From the NCBI GenBank assembly GCA_004020365.1, contig SAQR01000001.1:117904-164077 (forward strand): a DNA stretch of 46,174 bases, written 5' to 3'. The DNA is from Mesorhizobium sp. Its GTDB lineage: Bacteria > Pseudomonadota > Alphaproteobacteria > Rhizobiales > Rhizobiaceae. Position numbers and translations under genes: made by a program. The notes beneath the pieces are model-generated. The model saw nothing but the letters and a program-made list of their open reading frames with translations, did not search any database and had not been told where the DNA came from. The first letter of the stretch is position 1, and each line of letters opens with the position of its first letter. Positions 1 through 9,737 of this stretch are shown piece by piece.

Positions 1-652
1 ATAGGCGGGCGCCGACCGAGCGGGCAGCGGCGGCGACGCCATAGGCGTTGGAGGAGATGATCTGGTCGGGGCCAAGGTCGCTGCCCGGCGGCAGCAATTC
101 GTCGCCGGTGGCTATGATGGCGACCAGCGGCCGTTTCACCACGCTGACCTGCCGGTGGTTGGCCGACGCCGCCAGCGACAATGCCGTCGGATCAAGCAGG
201 CGGCCTTTCTCCAGCAGCACGTCGCCCTGCGAGAAATCGAGCCCGCGGCGGCGGATGTTGCGGCCTTCAACCGTCGGCGCGGTCACTTCGACCATGCCGC
301 CGCCGAGGTCGCGGACATTCTCCTGGATGACGATGGTGTCGGCGCCCGCGGGAAGCGGCGCGCCAGTGAAGATGCGCACGGCCTGCGCCGGGCCGACTGT
401 TCCGGCAAAGCCGCGTCCGGCCGGCGCCATGCCGATCACCGCAAGTCTCGCGGGCACCGACGCGACATCGTCGGCCCGCACGGCATAGCCGTCCATGGCC
501 GACGCGTTGAATGGCGGCTGGGTGCGGAGCGCTATGAGTGGCCCCGCCAAAACGCGGTCGGCGGCGTCCATCAGGGCGACGCTTTCAGCCTGCAAGGGCG
601 CAGCATCCGCAAGCAGGCGCTCAAGCGCCTCGGCGACCGCAAGCAGCGCCAT
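1..652 (-). CDS. moeA: Molybdopterin molybdenumtransferase MoeA (partial, C-terminus beyond window)
   Basis: MoeA inserts molybdate into adenylated molybdopterin, the last cytoplasmic step of molybdenum cofactor synthesis. Only the first 217 residues are inside the window; the reading frame runs off position 1. The reverse-strand translation starts [10 protein letters not shown] and contains the family motifs PPFNASAMDGYAV (about residues 47-59), RIFTGAPLPAGADTIV (about 93-108), and ATGDELLPPG followed by DQIISSN, which opens the MoCF_biosynth domain. The ATG shares one base with the moaC stop (TAATG), so the two are translationally coupled. It is the last visible gene of the PpiD-trpD-trpC-moaC-moeA operon. 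In related Rhizobiales lexA often follows, but that would lie outside the window. Confidence 0.95.
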   Translation of the reverse strand, partial: MALLAVAEALERLLADAAPLQAESVALMDAADRVLAGPLIALRTQPPFNASAMDGYAVRADDVASVPARLAVIGMAPAGRGFAGTVGPAQAVRIFTGAPLPAGADTIVIQENVRDLGGGMVEVTAPTVEGRNIRRRGLDFSQGDVLLEKGRLLDPTALSLAASANHRQVSVVKRPLVAIIATGDELLPPGSDLGPDQIISSNAYGVAAAARSVGARL

Positions 653-1149
653 TATTGGCCTGCCCCCTGGGCATCCGCCTTGTAGTCGCCGGATTTGCCG
701 CCGGTCTTTTCCACCAGCCTGATGCCGGAGATCGCCATGCCACGATCGACCGCCTTGGCCATGTCATAGATGGTCAGGCAGGCGACCGAGACGGCGGTCA
801 GCGCTTCCATCTCGACGCCGGTCTTGCCGGTGACGCGGGCCAGCACCGTGACCTTCAGGCCGGGCAGCGTCGCGTCCGGTTCGATATCTACCGATATCTT
901 GGTCAACAGCAGCGGATGGCAGAGCGGGATCAGCTCATGCGTCCTCTTGGCCGCCATGATGCCGGCGATGCGCGCCGTGCCCAGCACGTCGCCTTTCTTG
1001 GCATCGCCGTCGAGAATCATTTTCAGCGTTTCGGGCCGCATCGAGACAAGACCTTCGGCGATTGCCGTGCGGGTCGTCTCCGCCTTGTCGCCGACATCGA
1101 CCATATTGGCTTCGCCTGCCGCGCCAAGATGGGTGAGGGCGGCCGACAT
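652..1149 (-). CDS. moaC: Cyclic pyranopterin monophosphate synthase MoaC
   Basis: MoaC works with MoaA to convert GTP to cyclic pyranopterin monophosphate, the first step of molybdenum cofactor synthesis. The protein has 165 residues, the normal family length. It carries [19 protein letters not shown], the CHPL motif, [20 protein letters not shown] with the catalytic Lys/Asp region, and the C-terminal [11 protein letters not shown] longer frame begins 14 codons upstream, but I chose the ATG at 1149 because an AAGGTGA ribosome-binding site lies about 7 nt before it and family members start at MSAALTHL-like sequence. It overlaps moeA by one base and lies 66 nt after trpC. Confidence 0.95.
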   Translation of the reverse strand: MSAALTHLGAAGEANMVDVGDKAETTRTAIAEGLVSMRPETLKMILDGDAKKGDVLGTARIAGIMAAKRTHELIPLCHPLLLTKISVDIEPDATLPGLKVTVLARVTGKTGVEMEALTAVSVACLTIYDMAKAVDRGMAISGIRLVEKTGGKSGDYKADAQGAGQ

Positions 1150-1172
1150 CGTCAGGTCACCTTGGCGCGACC

Positions 1173-1190
1173 TGCGTCCGTTTGGACGCA
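1173..1190 (-). other. Small stem-loop in the trpC-moaC intercistronic gap
   Basis: A perfect 7-bp inverted repeat (tgcgtcc at 1173-1179, ggacgca at 1184-1190) with a 4-nt loop lies in the 66-nt gap between trpC and moaC. There is no T-run on the transcribed side, so it is not a standard intrinsic terminator. It could set mRNA stability or separate tryptophan from cofactor genes. That role is inference only. Confidence 0.35.
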
Positions 1191-1215
1191 CGAACTACGC
1201 TCTAACGCTTCTAAT

Positions 1216-2067
1216 CTATGCATCATGCTCTCCGAACATCGATTCCGATTTTCGAGCAAATGCATTGGCGGGCGCCTTGCCCGTCAAAAGCTGGTGCGTC
1301 GCAGTGGCCACGTCCTGTTGCCGCATCAGGCTCTCGCCGACGAGGAAAGTGCCAATGTCGCTCCGTTCCAGCCTGCGGCAGTCTTGGTGCGAGAAAATAC
1401 CGCTCTCGCTGACCAGCAGCCGGTCAGCCGGCACCATTGCCGCGAGCCGCTCCGATGTCTCGATCCTGGTTTCGAACGTTCGGAGATTGCGGTTGTTGAT
1501 GCCGATCAGCCGCGACGACAGCTTCAGCGCGCGTTCCGTCTCGGCCTCGTCGTGCACTTCGACTAGCGCGTCCATGCCGAGCTCGAAAGCCGTCGTTTCG
1601 AGTTCCCTGGCCACGGCGTCATCGACGCTCGCCATGATGATCAGGATGGCGTCCGCGCCCCATGCACGCGCCTCGAACACCTGATAGGCCTCGAACAGAA
1701 AATCCTTGCGCAAAGCCGGCAATGTCACGGCGCTGCGCGCATCGGTGAGGAATTCAGGCGCCCCCTGGAAAGACGGCGCATCGGTCAGCACCGAGAGGCA
1801 GGCAGCCCCACCTTTGGCATAGGCCCTGGCCAGCGCCGGCGGATCGAAATCGGCGCGGATCAGGCCCTTGGACGGGCTCGCCTTCTTGATTTCGGCGATC
1901 AGCGCGAAGCTGCCGGATTTGCGCTTGGCTTCAAGGGCTGAGAGAAAGCCGCGTGGTGCGTCGGCAGCCTTTGCCCGTGCCTTGATTTCGGCAAGCGGCA
2001 CCCGCGCCTTCGCCGCCGCGATCTCGTCGCGCTTGTAGGCTTCGATCTTGCGCAGGATGTCAGACAC
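1216..2067 (-). CDS. trpC: Indole-3-glycerol phosphate synthase TrpC
   Basis: TrpC closes CdRP into indole-3-glycerol phosphate in tryptophan synthesis, as a cytoplasmic TIM barrel. The 283-residue protein shows the expected landmarks: [15 protein letters not shown] with the catalytic lysine, [16 protein letters not shown], the GINNRNL strand and LLVSESGI near the phosphate-binding end. It is a stand-alone synthase with no fused TrpF. I chose the GTG at 2067 because the frame from there begins [16 protein letters not shown], like other family members, and it lies 4 nt after the trpD stop. The longer frame starting at 2103 would run into trpD. Confidence 0.95.
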   Translation of the reverse strand: MSDILRKIEAYKRDEIAAAKARVPLAEIKARAKAADAPRGFLSALEAKRKSGSFALIAEIKKASPSKGLIRADFDPPALARAYAKGGAACLSVLTDAPSFQGAPEFLTDARSAVTLPALRKDFLFEAYQVFEARAWGADAILIIMASVDDAVARELETTAFELGMDALVEVHDEAETERALKLSSRLIGINNRNLRTFETRIETSERLAAMVPADRLLVSESGIFSHQDCRRLERSDIGTFLVGESLMRQQDVATATHQLLTGKAPANAFARKSESMFGEHDA

Positions 2068-2071
2068 GGGG

Positions 2072-3082
2072 CTATCCGTTCGAAATCTCGACCAGCCGGT
2101 CAAGCACTTTCAGCGCCCGGCCGCTGTCGATGGCTTGCGCCGCCGTCGCCATGCCATCGGCAAGCGTCGTCGCCTTGCCCGCCACCACCAGTCCGGCGCC
2201 GGCGTTCATCAGTACCGTATCGCGAAAGGCGCCGGCAGCGCCGCCCAGCATGTCGCGCAGCGCCTGGGCGTTGTAGGCGGCATCGCCGCCGCGCAACTCG
2301 TCCTTGGTATGCCGCTTCAGCCCGACCGCTTCCGGGGTCAGCGTAAAGCTGCGGATCTCGCCGCCGACCAGTTCGGCGACTTGGGTTTCGCCGGTGGTGG
2401 TGATCTCGTCATAGCCGTCGCCATGTGCGACCCAGGCGTGGTCGGCGCCCAATGCCTTCAAGGTCTCGGCCACCGGCATGATCCATTCCGGCAAGAAGAC
2501 GCCAACCATCTGCCTGACGACACCAGCCGGATTGGAGAGCGGGCCAAGCAGGTTGAAGATTGTGCGGGTGCCGAGCTCGACGCGGATCGGGCCGACATGC
2601 TTCATCGCCGGATGATGCGCCGGCGCGAACATGAAGCCGACGCCTGCGTCGTGGATGCAGCGGCCGATCGTTTCCGGCGGGATGTCGAGCTTGACGCCGA
2701 GCGCGGTCAGCACGTCGGCGGCGCCGGTCTGCGAGGACAGTCCGCGATTGCCGTGCTTGGCCACCGGCACGCCGCAGGCGGCGATGACGAAGGCGGATGC
2801 GGTCGAGATGTTGACGCTGTGCGAATTGTCGCCGCCGGTGCCGACGATGTCGATGGCGCCAGCCGGCGCGTCGACGCGCAGCATCTTGGCGCGCATGGTG
2901 GCGACGGCGCCGGAAATCTCGCTCACCGTCTCGCCGCGCACGCGCAGCGCCATCAGGAAGCCGCCGATCTGGCCGGGCGTGGCGTCGCCCGACATGATGA
3001 TGTCGAAGGCATCGCGCGCTTCCTCGAAGGAAAGGGAGCTGCCGGCGGCGACCTTGGCGATATGGGTCTTGAGCGCGCTCAT
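2072..3082 (-). CDS. trpD: Anthranilate phosphoribosyltransferase TrpD
   Basis: TrpD joins anthranilate to PRPP to give phosphoribosyl-anthranilate, the second committed step of tryptophan synthesis. At 336 residues it is full length. It has the PRPP-binding [14 protein letters not shown] motif (around residue 80), [15 protein letters not shown], and the [18 protein letters not shown] / [10 protein letters not shown] anthranilate-site segments. Its ATG overlaps the stop of the upstream PpiD-like gene by 4 nt (ATGA). This tryptophan gene is therefore driven by the foldase gene's promoter or by one inside that gene. Confidence 0.96.
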   Translation of the reverse strand: MSALKTHIAKVAAGSSLSFEEARDAFDIIMSGDATPGQIGGFLMALRVRGETVSEISGAVATMRAKMLRVDAPAGAIDIVGTGGDNSHSVNISTASAFVIAACGVPVAKHGNRGLSSQTGAADVLTALGVKLDIPPETIGRCIHDAGVGFMFAPAHHPAMKHVGPIRVELGTRTIFNLLGPLSNPAGVVRQMVGVFLPEWIMPVAETLKALGADHAWVAHGDGYDEITTTGETQVAELVGGEIRSFTLTPEAVGLKRHTKDELRGGDAAYNAQALRDMLGGAAGAFRDTVLMNAGAGLVVAGKATTLADGMATAAQAIDSGRALKVLDRLVEISNG

Positions 3083-4971
3083 CTGGTCAGGGCTTGGGCA
3101 ACGGCGGTCTGGTCGATGCGAACGTCATATTGCGTCTGCAGCTGCGCCACCAGCTGGTCGAGCAGGTCGTCGGACATGCCGGCGGTGAACGATTTCTGCG
3201 CGTCGTCCGGCACCGAGCTGGCGTCGGCTCCGGCAGGCTCGAACACTTCGGCGATCCTGAACAGGATCTGTCCGTCGCCGGTGGGCGAGGGGATCAATCC
3301 GGTCCCGCCTTCGCCTTCGCCGAACATCGCAGCCGCCCCTTCCTTGCCGAAATCGGCGTCGTCCGCCCCGCGCTTGACGCCGCGCTTGGTCTGCTTCTCA
3401 AGCTTGAGCTCGCTCGCGATCACATCGAGCGTGGTGCCGGCCTCGAGACGCTTTTCGAGCTCCTGCGCTTTTGCGGTGAGCCGCTTGGTCGTTTCCGCCG
3501 CCGTCCAGTCGGCCACCACCTTCTGGCGGATTTCATCCAGCGTGCGGTCGCGGGCCGGCGTGATCGAATCCACCTCGTAGAACACGAAGCCGTTGTTGGC
3601 GGTGGTGAGGTCGGGATTCTCGGTGCCGGGTTCGGCATCGAACACCGCCTTGATGAGGTCCGGCGATTCCGGCAGATCCTTGACGATGGTGCCGTCCGGC
3701 CTCAGGCCGGTGCGATCGATCGCGTCGATGGTGACGACCTTCAGCTTCAGTTTTTCGGCCGCTTGCTTGAGCGTGCTGCCCGAAGCGCGGCTATCTTCGT
3801 AACTGTCATGCACGTCGAGCAGAATGCGGCTTGCCTCGCCCAGCGCCAGGTCCTTGCGGATGTCGGCGGCCACTTCGGCCAGCGGCTTCACCACTTCGGG
3901 CTTGATCTCGGTGACGCGCAGCAGCACCGGACCGAAGGCGCCCTGAACGACCGGGCTGACTTCGTTGACGTTGAGGGCAAACGCCGCATCCGCCACCGCT
4001 TTGTCGGCGATCTTGTCCCTGGACAGCGTGCCGAGCAGCGTGTCGGCCTGCGTCTTGCCCTCGGCGGCGACGAGTTTGTCGAAGGTCGCGCCGGTCTTGA
4101 GTGAATCGAGCGCGGCCTTCGCGGCATCGGGCGTTTTGAACACGAGCTGTTCGATGGTGCGCGTTTCCGGTGTGGTGTAGCGCCCCTTGTTCTTGTTGTA
4201 GTCGTCGCTGACCTGTTGGTCGGTCACGGCACTCACATCCATGATGTCTTCCTGCTCGAGCCTGACATAGGAGAATTTGCGGTATTCGGGCGCCGCATAG
4301 GTCTTCTTGTTTTCCTCGAAATAGGCCGAAAGCGTAGTTTCGGATGGCGCTTCGATCGGCTCGACCAGCGATTTCGGCAAGGTCACGTAGTCGATGGTGC
4401 GGTCTTCGCCACGATAAAGCGCGACCGCCTTCAAGAACGTATTCGGGGCCTTGAGGCCGTCCGAAACCGCCTCGACGATCTGCTGGCGCACAGCCACCTG
4501 GGCGCGATTCCTGAGATAGTCTTCCGGCCGCATGCCGACCTGTTGCAGTATGTATTCGAAAGTCCTTCTGTCGAAGCTGCCGCCGGGACCCTTGAAAGCC
4601 GGGTCTTCATGCGTGAGTTGGGCCAGCCGGTCCTTGGACAGCCCAAGCCCGAGCTTGCGGGCCTGCTCATCGAGGACTGCGCCCGACACGAGTTGCGCCA
4701 GCACCTGGTTGTCGAGGCCGAGCGCCGTCGCCTGCTCGCGGCTGATGCGCTGGCCGAATTGCTGCGACATCACGCTGATCTGCCGGTCATAGGCCAGCCG
4801 ATACTCGTTGATCGACACTTTGGTGCCTCCGGCCGTGACAACGGCATCGTGGCCGGCAAAACCACCGACCATTTGTCCGGAAATGCCCCAGACGGCGAAG
4901 CTCAACACCAACAAAATCAGCAGCGCTTTCGCGATCCAGGTCCCCGCCGCGTTTCTCAAGATACTAAGCAT
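3079..4971 (-). CDS. PpiD-like membrane-anchored peptidyl-prolyl isomerase / foldase
   Basis: This is a 630-residue inner-membrane-anchored periplasmic foldase of the SurA/PpiD type. One N-terminal membrane segment (about residues 11-31, [20 protein letters not shown]) is followed by a SurA_N-like region. Next comes a parvulin-type region (about 265-355, from [19 protein letters not shown] to [11 protein letters not shown]), then a long C-terminal segment. The family helps outer-membrane and periplasmic proteins fold as they leave Sec. I chose the ATG at 4971 ([10 protein letters not shown]) because GGAAG lies just upstream and the N-terminus looks canonical. An upstream extension to 5112 would overlap the tpiA leader. 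It heads the trpD-trpC-moaC-moeA operon. Confidence 0.92.
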   Translation of the reverse strand: MLSILRNAAGTWIAKALLILLVLSFAVWGISGQMVGGFAGHDAVVTAGGTKVSINEYRLAYDRQISVMSQQFGQRISREQATALGLDNQVLAQLVSGAVLDEQARKLGLGLSKDRLAQLTHEDPAFKGPGGSFDRRTFEYILQQVGMRPEDYLRNRAQVAVRQQIVEAVSDGLKAPNTFLKAVALYRGEDRTIDYVTLPKSLVEPIEAPSETTLSAYFEENKKTYAAPEYRKFSYVRLEQEDIMDVSAVTDQQVSDDYNKNKGRYTTPETRTIEQLVFKTPDAAKAALDSLKTGATFDKLVAAEGKTQADTLLGTLSRDKIADKAVADAAFALNVNEVSPVVQGAFGPVLLRVTEIKPEVVKPLAEVAADIRKDLALGEASRILLDVHDSYEDSRASGSTLKQAAEKLKLKVVTIDAIDRTGLRPDGTIVKDLPESPDLIKAVFDAEPGTENPDLTTANNGFVFYEVDSITPARDRTLDEIRQKVVADWTAAETTKRLTAKAQELEKRLEAGTTLDVIASELKLEKQTKRGVKRGADDADFGKEGAAAMFGEGEGGTGLIPSPTGDGQILFRIAEVFEPAGADASSVPDDAQKSFTAGMSDDLLDQLVAQLQTQYDVRIDQTAVAQALTR

Positions 4972-5117
4972 GGTCACTTCCGATTTTTTAGCGCATTTTC
5001 GCATGCGCCGAGTCTGAAACAAGCGCAATAGCGTCCTTCCGGCCCACTGTCGATTGCTTTGTGGGCTGAGTTTGGTAGTGAGGACGCAGCCGAATATTGC
5101 CCGGAGAAGCAAATCCC

Positions 5118-5885
5118 ATGACGCCTGGAATCCGCCCGCTGGTCGCCGGCAACTGGAAAATGAACGGCACCAGCGCCTCGCTCAACGAACTCAGGATGAT
5201 CGGCAACGGCTTCATGAGCGGGCTCGATGCGGAGACCGAAGCGCTGGTCTGCGTTCCGGCGACCCTGCTTGCGCATGCCGCGGAGATTTTGTCGCGCACG
5301 CCGGTCCGGGCCGGGGGCGAGGATTGCCACACCAAGGAGAGCGGCGCCCATACCGGCTGTATTTCGGCCGAGATGCTGAAAGATGCGGGCGCCACTCACG
5401 TGATCGTCGGCCATTCCGAACGCCGCGCCGATCACAATGAGGACGACGCCATCGTCCAGGCCAAGGCGTCCGCCGCGTGGCGCGCCGGGCTGGTTGCCAT
5501 CATCTGCATCGGCGAGACGAGAGCCGAGCGCGAGGCGGGCGCTACGCTTGACGTGCTGTCGCGCCAGGTCGCCGGTTCGGTGCCGCCGAACGCCACGGCA
5601 TCGAATACCGTCATCGCCTACGAGCCGGTATGGGCGATCGGCACGGGACTGACGCCGACCGCCGCCGACGTTGCCGAGGCGCATGCGCATATTCGCGAAA
5701 AACTGTCGGAAAAGCTTGGCAGCGCGGCGGCGAAGATGCGCATCCTCTATGGCGGCTCGGTCAAGCCGTCGAACGCGGTCGAACTGCTCGGCGTAAAAAA
5801 TGTCGACGGCGCGCTGGTCGGCGGCGCCAGCCTGAAGGCGGCGGATTTTCTCGGCATTGCCGAAGCCTATCGAAATATCTCCTAA
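5118..5885 (+). CDS. tpiA: Triose-phosphate isomerase
   Basis: The enzyme interconverts dihydroxyacetone phosphate and glyceraldehyde-3-phosphate in glycolysis and gluconeogenesis. It has 255 residues. Catalytic and binding motifs are intact: GNWKMNG with Lys14, GHSERR with the catalytic His, [11 protein letters not shown] with the catalytic Glu, and the phosphate-binding GGSVKPSN and GGASLKA loops. The ATG at 5118 is preferred over the upstream TTG at 5097 because GGAGA lies about 11 nt before it and family proteins begin at this point. It diverges from the PpiD-like operon. Its stop codon lies inside the left arm of a perfect 15-bp hairpin. Confidence 0.97.
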   Translation: MTPGIRPLVAGNWKMNGTSASLNELRMIGNGFMSGLDAETEALVCVPATLLAHAAEILSRTPVRAGGEDCHTKESGAHTGCISAEMLKDAGATHVIVGHSERRADHNEDDAIVQAKASAAWRAGLVAIICIGETRAEREAGATLDVLSRQVAGSVPPNATASNTVIAYEPVWAIGTGLTPTAADVAEAHAHIREKLSEKLGSAAAKMRILYGGSVKPSNAVELLGVKNVDGALVGGASLKAADFLGIAEAYRNIS

Positions 5886-5937
5886 AGCGCGTCGCGTTTG
5901 GCCGGCCTAATGCGACGCGCTTTAGGTTGTTGTTTTT
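5881..5937 (+). terminator. Hairpin overlapping the tpiA stop, followed by a T-run
   Basis: A perfect 15-bp inverted repeat (cctaaagcgcgtcgc at 5881-5895, gcgacgcgctttagg at 5912-5926) has a 16-nt loop and is followed by gttgttgttttt. The tpiA TAA at 5883-5885 sits in the left arm. The stem and T-run fit intrinsic termination of tpiA. The arm sequence is also typical of rhizobial dispersed palindromes, so it may be a repeat that now serves as terminator. Confidence 0.7.
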
Positions 5938-5941
5938 TAGC

Positions 5942-5986
5942 GCATGTCGTTATCGCAAAACCGCTGCACACTTTTGCGCGACATGC
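5942..5986. repeat. Rhizobiales-type palindromic repeat (two-part stem)
   Basis: Nested inverted repeats are visible: outer arms gcatgtcg (5942-5949) and cgacatgc (5979-5986), inner arms cgcaaaa (5954-5960) and ttttgcg (5972-5978), with a ttat bulge on the left and the loop ccgctgcacac. I recall very similar units scattered between genes in Mesorhizobium, Rhizobium and relatives. Only this copy is seen here, so dispersal is from memory. The rest of 5887-6166 shows no gene. Confidence 0.6.
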
Positions 5987-6166
5987 TTTAGCATCGAAAG
6001 GCTGTCTGGCACTTCGGATACTGTGCTGCAGCGGAAAACGTTGCAACGGCCGCATTGCTTCCCATATTCCGACCACGGGCTTGGAAATGCCGTCAAAGCA
6101 TTGTATGAGCCGCCTCCAAATCACAGGTCGTATCCGCGGCCGCGCAAGGCTTTGCCAGGATAAATT

Positions 6167-6625
6167 ATGGAAACCGTACTGATCGTCGTCCACCTCATGG
6201 TCGTGCTCGCTCTAGTCGGCGTGGTGCTGCTGCAGCGCTCCGAAGGCGGCGGCCTCGGCATCGGCGGCGGATCGGGCTTCATGACTGCGCGCGGCGCCGC
6301 CAACGCGCTGACGCGGGCGACGGCGATCCTGGCGGCGGCGTTCTTCGCCACCTCGCTGACCTTGTCGATCGTCGCCCGTTACGGCGAGAAGCCGATCGAT
6401 ATTCTCGATCGCGTGCCTGTGACGAACGGCGGGGGCGGCGTGCTCGACCAGTTGCCTGGCACCACGACGCCGACACCGCCGTCCGGCAATACGGCGCCAA
6501 CACCGCCTTCCGGCAATGATGCCGCAGCCCCGGCTCCCGCTGCACCGCCAGCGGCCGATTCGACGACGCCGCCGGCCACAAACGGCGCCACCCTGCCAGT
6601 AACGCCGCAGGTTCCAAACCAGTAA
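6167..6625 (+). CDS. secG: Preprotein translocase subunit SecG
   Basis: SecG is the small accessory subunit of the SecYEG channel in the inner membrane. The 152-residue product has the classic start METVLIVVHLMVVLALVGVVLL (first membrane segment), QRSEGGGLGIGGGSGF, and a second membrane segment at about residues 50-70. The C-terminal third is a low-complexity Pro/Thr/Ala tail that includes a near-tandem PTPPSGN repeat and is longer than in E. coli SecG, as is common in Rhizobiales. An AGGA ribosome-binding site lies about 6 nt before the ATG. It sits between tpiA and pyrG, a common alphaproteobacterial neighbourhood. Confidence 0.95.
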   Translation: METVLIVVHLMVVLALVGVVLLQRSEGGGLGIGGGSGFMTARGAANALTRATAILAAAFFATSLTLSIVARYGEKPIDILDRVPVTNGGGGVLDQLPGTTTPTPPSGNTAPTPPSGNDAAAPAPAAPPAADSTTPPATNGATLPVTPQVPNQ

Positions 6626-6836
6626 TCAGCTAACGTCCGGCGCCGCGATCTGTTGTTGTTTGAACACAGTCGCGGCAAATGCCGCACAATGGCGAGGATT
6701 CGACCGGGCGCGGCACGCCAGGGCGCTTGAGGCGTCTCCGATTAATCGATTATAGATTGCGCGCGGCACTTTCGGGGTCCTTGGGGGACGCCGGGCGACG
6801 CCGTGGCAACAAGCATTGAACGATCGGATCTTCGCC

Positions 6837-7949
6837 ATGCAGCTTCGCAGCTTCATTTTAGCCGGCCTTTGGGCCGTGCTCAGCATTGGTGCGCCCGCTT
6901 ACGCGGCCATGCCGGCGGGCAATTCGGCCCCTGCAATCACAACAGACGTCGTCAACGTCGCCGCCAAAAGCGATACGGCGCAACTAAGGCTCCTCAAGAA
7001 GAAAAAAGACCCAAGCCCGGCCGATCTTGCCCAGATCAGGAAGATCGAAGCCAAGATCGCGGCTGACAAGCAGGCTGCTCGCGCAAAGGCGATCGAGGCA
7101 AGAAAGCTGGCGATGCGCGCGGCGGCCAAAGCCAGGTCGGATGCGGAACGGCAGGCGTTTCTTGCCAGGAAGGGCCTCGCCAGGAAGGATAAGTCCGCTG
7201 GCCAGGCCAGGCTGGCCGATGCCAGGCCGGTCAAGATCATCGAACCGGTGCAACCCATCGCAGCAATCCAGTCGGCCGAGGCAATTCCCGCCGAGGCCGT
7301 GAACGTCGCGCTGACCGGCAACAACGGGGAATTGCGCAGCGAGCCGGTCGGACAGAAGCCGCAGCGAGTCGGGCTGTTCGCCGGCCTGTTCGGCGGCACA
7401 TCCTCGTCGATGTCGCTGCTCCCCGAGACCCGCGCTCTCGATGCCGCGCTCGCCAGGAAGGAATCCAGGAAGCAGTTCAAGGTGAAGCCGGAGTTCGTGC
7501 CGCAAGAGGTCGAGTTCACCGGCTATAGCCCCGGCACCATCGTCATCGATACGAGTGCGCGTCGCCTCTATCTCGTCGAATCCTCCTGGACCGCCCGCCG
7601 TTATGCGATTGCGGTCGGTCGTGACGGCCTGCAGTTCAAGGGCACGGTCGCCGTCGGCGACAAGCAGGAATGGCCCCGCTGGATCCCGACGCTCGACATG
7701 CAGAAGCGTGAGCCAAAGAATTACGGCCGGTACAAGGACGGCATGCCCGGCGGCGGCGATAACCCGCTCGGCGCGCGCGCCATCTATCTCTACGACGGCA
7801 AGAAGGACACCCATCTGCGCATTCACGGCACCATTGCGCCGCAGACGATCGGGACGAGTTCCTCCAACGGCTGTTTCCGCATGATCAACGAGCACGTCAT
7901 GGACCTTTACCGCAGGGTGAAAGTGGGCACCAAGGTCGTCATCATCTGA
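6837..7949 (+). CDS. L,D-transpeptidase (YkuD family), periplasmic
   Basis: This is a 370-residue exported enzyme predicted to make L,D (3-3) peptidoglycan cross-links or to attach proteins to peptidoglycan. A signal peptide (about residues 1-23, ending AYA) is followed by a Lys/Ala/Arg-rich, probably helical linker (about 45-120). The YkuD domain occupies about residues 225-370. The catalytic signature is present: His330 in IHGT and Cys346 in SSSNGCFRM. The ATG at 6837 was chosen over the upstream TTG at 6816 because it begins the signal peptide. A strong intrinsic terminator follows. The basic linker may bind the cell wall, which is inference. Confidence 0.9.
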   Translation: MQLRSFILAGLWAVLSIGAPAYAAMPAGNSAPAITTDVVNVAAKSDTAQLRLLKKKKDPSPADLAQIRKIEAKIAADKQAARAKAIEARKLAMRAAAKARSDAERQAFLARKGLARKDKSAGQARLADARPVKIIEPVQPIAAIQSAEAIPAEAVNVALTGNNGELRSEPVGQKPQRVGLFAGLFGGTSSSMSLLPETRALDAALARKESRKQFKVKPEFVPQEVEFTGYSPGTIVIDTSARRLYLVESSWTARRYAIAVGRDGLQFKGTVAVGDKQEWPRWIPTLDMQKREPKNYGRYKDGMPGGGDNPLGARAIYLYDGKKDTHLRIHGTIAPQTIGTSSSNGCFRMINEHVMDLYRRVKVGTKVVII

Positions 7950-7968
7950 TACCTCGACGGGTCAAACA

Positions 7969-7995
7969 AAAGGGCCGGCCTCGCCGGCCCTTTTG
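7969..7995 (+). terminator. Intrinsic terminator after the L,D-transpeptidase gene
   Basis: A perfect 12-bp inverted repeat (aaaagggccggc at 7969-7980, gccggccctttt at 7984-7995) has a 3-nt loop. The T-run is part of the right arm and the A-run part of the left, so it may act in both directions. It separates the transpeptidase from pyrG. Confidence 0.85.
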
Positions 7996-8095
7996 CTTTG
8001 GTTCGAGCATCACCACGGCGCCTTCTCTGGAAAAAGCCTTCGCGGCGGTTTTTTCTCTGGCGGAATCAATTCGGCCGCGTTAAGCGATGACTCCC

Positions 8096-9724
8096 ATGGC
8101 GCGATATGTATTCATCACAGGCGGCGTGGTTTCCTCACTCGGAAAAGGCATCGCTGCAGCGGCCCTTGGGGCTCTCTTGCAGGCGCGAGGCTATCGCGCG
8201 CGCATCAAGAAGCTTGATCCCTATCTCAATGTCGATCCCGGCACGATGTCGCCATACCAGCATGGCGAAGTCTTCGTGACGGATGACGGCGCCGAGACCG
8301 ATCTCGATCTTGGCCATTATGAGCGCTTCACCGGCCGCTCGGCCAACCAGCAGGACAACATCACCACGGGTCGCATCTACAAGAACATCATCGAGCGCGA
8401 GCGACGCGGCGACTATCTTGGCGCCACCGTGCAGGTCATTCCGCACGTCACCGACGAGATCAAGAATTTCATCCTCAACGGCAATGACGACTATGACTTC
8501 GTCCTGTGCGAGATCGGCGGCACCGTCGGCGACATCGAGGCGATGCCGTTTCTGGAGGCGATCCGCCAACTTGGCAACGACCTGCCGCGCAACAACGCCG
8601 TCTATGTGCACCTGACGCTGATGCCCTACATTCCAACGGCGGGCGAATTGAAGACCAAGCCGACCCAGCATTCGGTCAAGGAATTGCGAGGTATCGGCAT
8701 CGCGCCCGACATTCTGCTGGTCCGCGCCGACCGCCCCATCCCCAGGGAAGAGCGCCGCAAACTGTCGCTGTTTTGCAATGTGCGCGAGAGCGCTGTCATC
8801 CAGGCGCTCGACGTGCCGCACATCTACGACGTGCCGATGGCCTATCACAATGAAGGGCTGGATTCGGAAGTGCTCGCCGCTTTCGGCATCGATCCGGCGC
8901 CCAAGCCACGGATGGAGCCCTGGCAAGCGGTGTCCAAACGTATCCACAACCCGGAAGGCGAGGTGACCATCGCCGTCGTCGGCAAATATACCGGCCTCAA
9001 GGACGCCTACAAATCGCTGATCGAGGCGCTGTCGCATGGCGGTCTCGCCAACCACGTCAAGGTCAAGCTCGACTGGATCGAGAGCGAGATATTCGAGAAA
9101 GAAGACCCGGCGCCGTGGCTGGAAAAGGTCCACGGCATTCTGGTCCCCGGCGGTTTTGGCGAGCGCGGCGCGGAAGGCAAGATCCTTGCGGCGAAGTTCG
9201 CCCGCGAGCGAAAAGTGCCGTATTTCGGCATCTGCTTCGGCATGCAGATGGCCTGCATCGAGGCAGCGCGTTCGCTGGCCGGCGTCAAGCATGCCTCGTC
9301 GACCGAATTCGGTCCGACCGAGGAACCGGTCGTCGGCCTGATGACGGAATGGCTGAAAGGCAACATGCTGGAGAAGCGCAGGGAAACCGGCGATCTCGGC
9401 GGCACCATGCGGCTCGGTGCCTATCAGGCGGACCTGGCCAAGGGCTCGAAGATCGCCGAAATCTATGGCGATACGCAGATTTCCGAGCGCCACCGCCACC
9501 GCTACGAGGTCAATGTCGACTACAAGGAGCGGCTAGAGGATTGCGGCTTGGTCTTTGCCGGCATGTCGCCGGACGGCGTGCTGCCGGAAACGGTCGAATA
9601 TCCCGACCATCCCTGGTTCATCGGCGTGCAATATCATCCCGAGCTGAAAAGCCGGCCACTTGACCCGCACCCGCTGTTTGCCAGCTTCATCGAGGCGGCG
9701 GTGGAGCAGAGCCGCCTGGTCTAA
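8096..9724 (+). CDS. pyrG: CTP synthase PyrG
   Basis: CTP synthase makes CTP from UTP using ATP and glutamine. The 542-residue protein has the N-terminal synthetase domain starting [17 protein letters not shown] (P-loop) with [20 protein letters not shown]. The C-terminal class I glutamine amidotransferase domain has the nucleophile Cys380 in [10 protein letters not shown] and the partner His/Glu in the C-terminal HPEL motif. The ATG at 8096 gives the usual MARYVF start; an in-frame ATG three codons upstream at 8087 is possible. Neither has a strong ribosome-binding site. The DUF1697 gene follows after 13 nt. Confidence 0.97.
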   Translation: MARYVFITGGVVSSLGKGIAAAALGALLQARGYRARIKKLDPYLNVDPGTMSPYQHGEVFVTDDGAETDLDLGHYERFTGRSANQQDNITTGRIYKNIIERERRGDYLGATVQVIPHVTDEIKNFILNGNDDYDFVLCEIGGTVGDIEAMPFLEAIRQLGNDLPRNNAVYVHLTLMPYIPTAGELKTKPTQHSVKELRGIGIAPDILLVRADRPIPREERRKLSLFCNVRESAVIQALDVPHIYDVPMAYHNEGLDSEVLAAFGIDPAPKPRMEPWQAVSKRIHNPEGEVTIAVVGKYTGLKDAYKSLIEALSHGGLANHVKVKLDWIESEIFEKEDPAPWLEKVHGILVPGGFGERGAEGKILAAKFARERKVPYFGICFGMQMACIEAARSLAGVKHASSTEFGPTEEPVVGLMTEWLKGNMLEKRRETGDLGGTMRLGAYQADLAKGSKIAEIYGDTQISERHRHRYEVNVDYKERLEDCGLVFAGMSPDGVLPETVEYPDHPWFIGVQYHPELKSRPLDPHPLFASFIEAAVEQSRLV

Positions 9725-9737
9725 GAGATAGGCAGCG

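Noticed and set aside
2048-3580. 510-codon plus-strand frame over trpD and the foldase gene
   Set aside because: It has no motifs and is antisense to well-supported genes.
4991-5008. gcgcat/atgcgc hairpin near the PpiD-like and tpiA starts as a terminator
   Set aside because: The T-run is on the wrong side for the minus-strand operon and no gene ends here on plus.
8135-9499. Reverse-strand 454-codon frame opposite pyrG
   Set aside because: It is a shadow of pyrG with no recognisable motifs.
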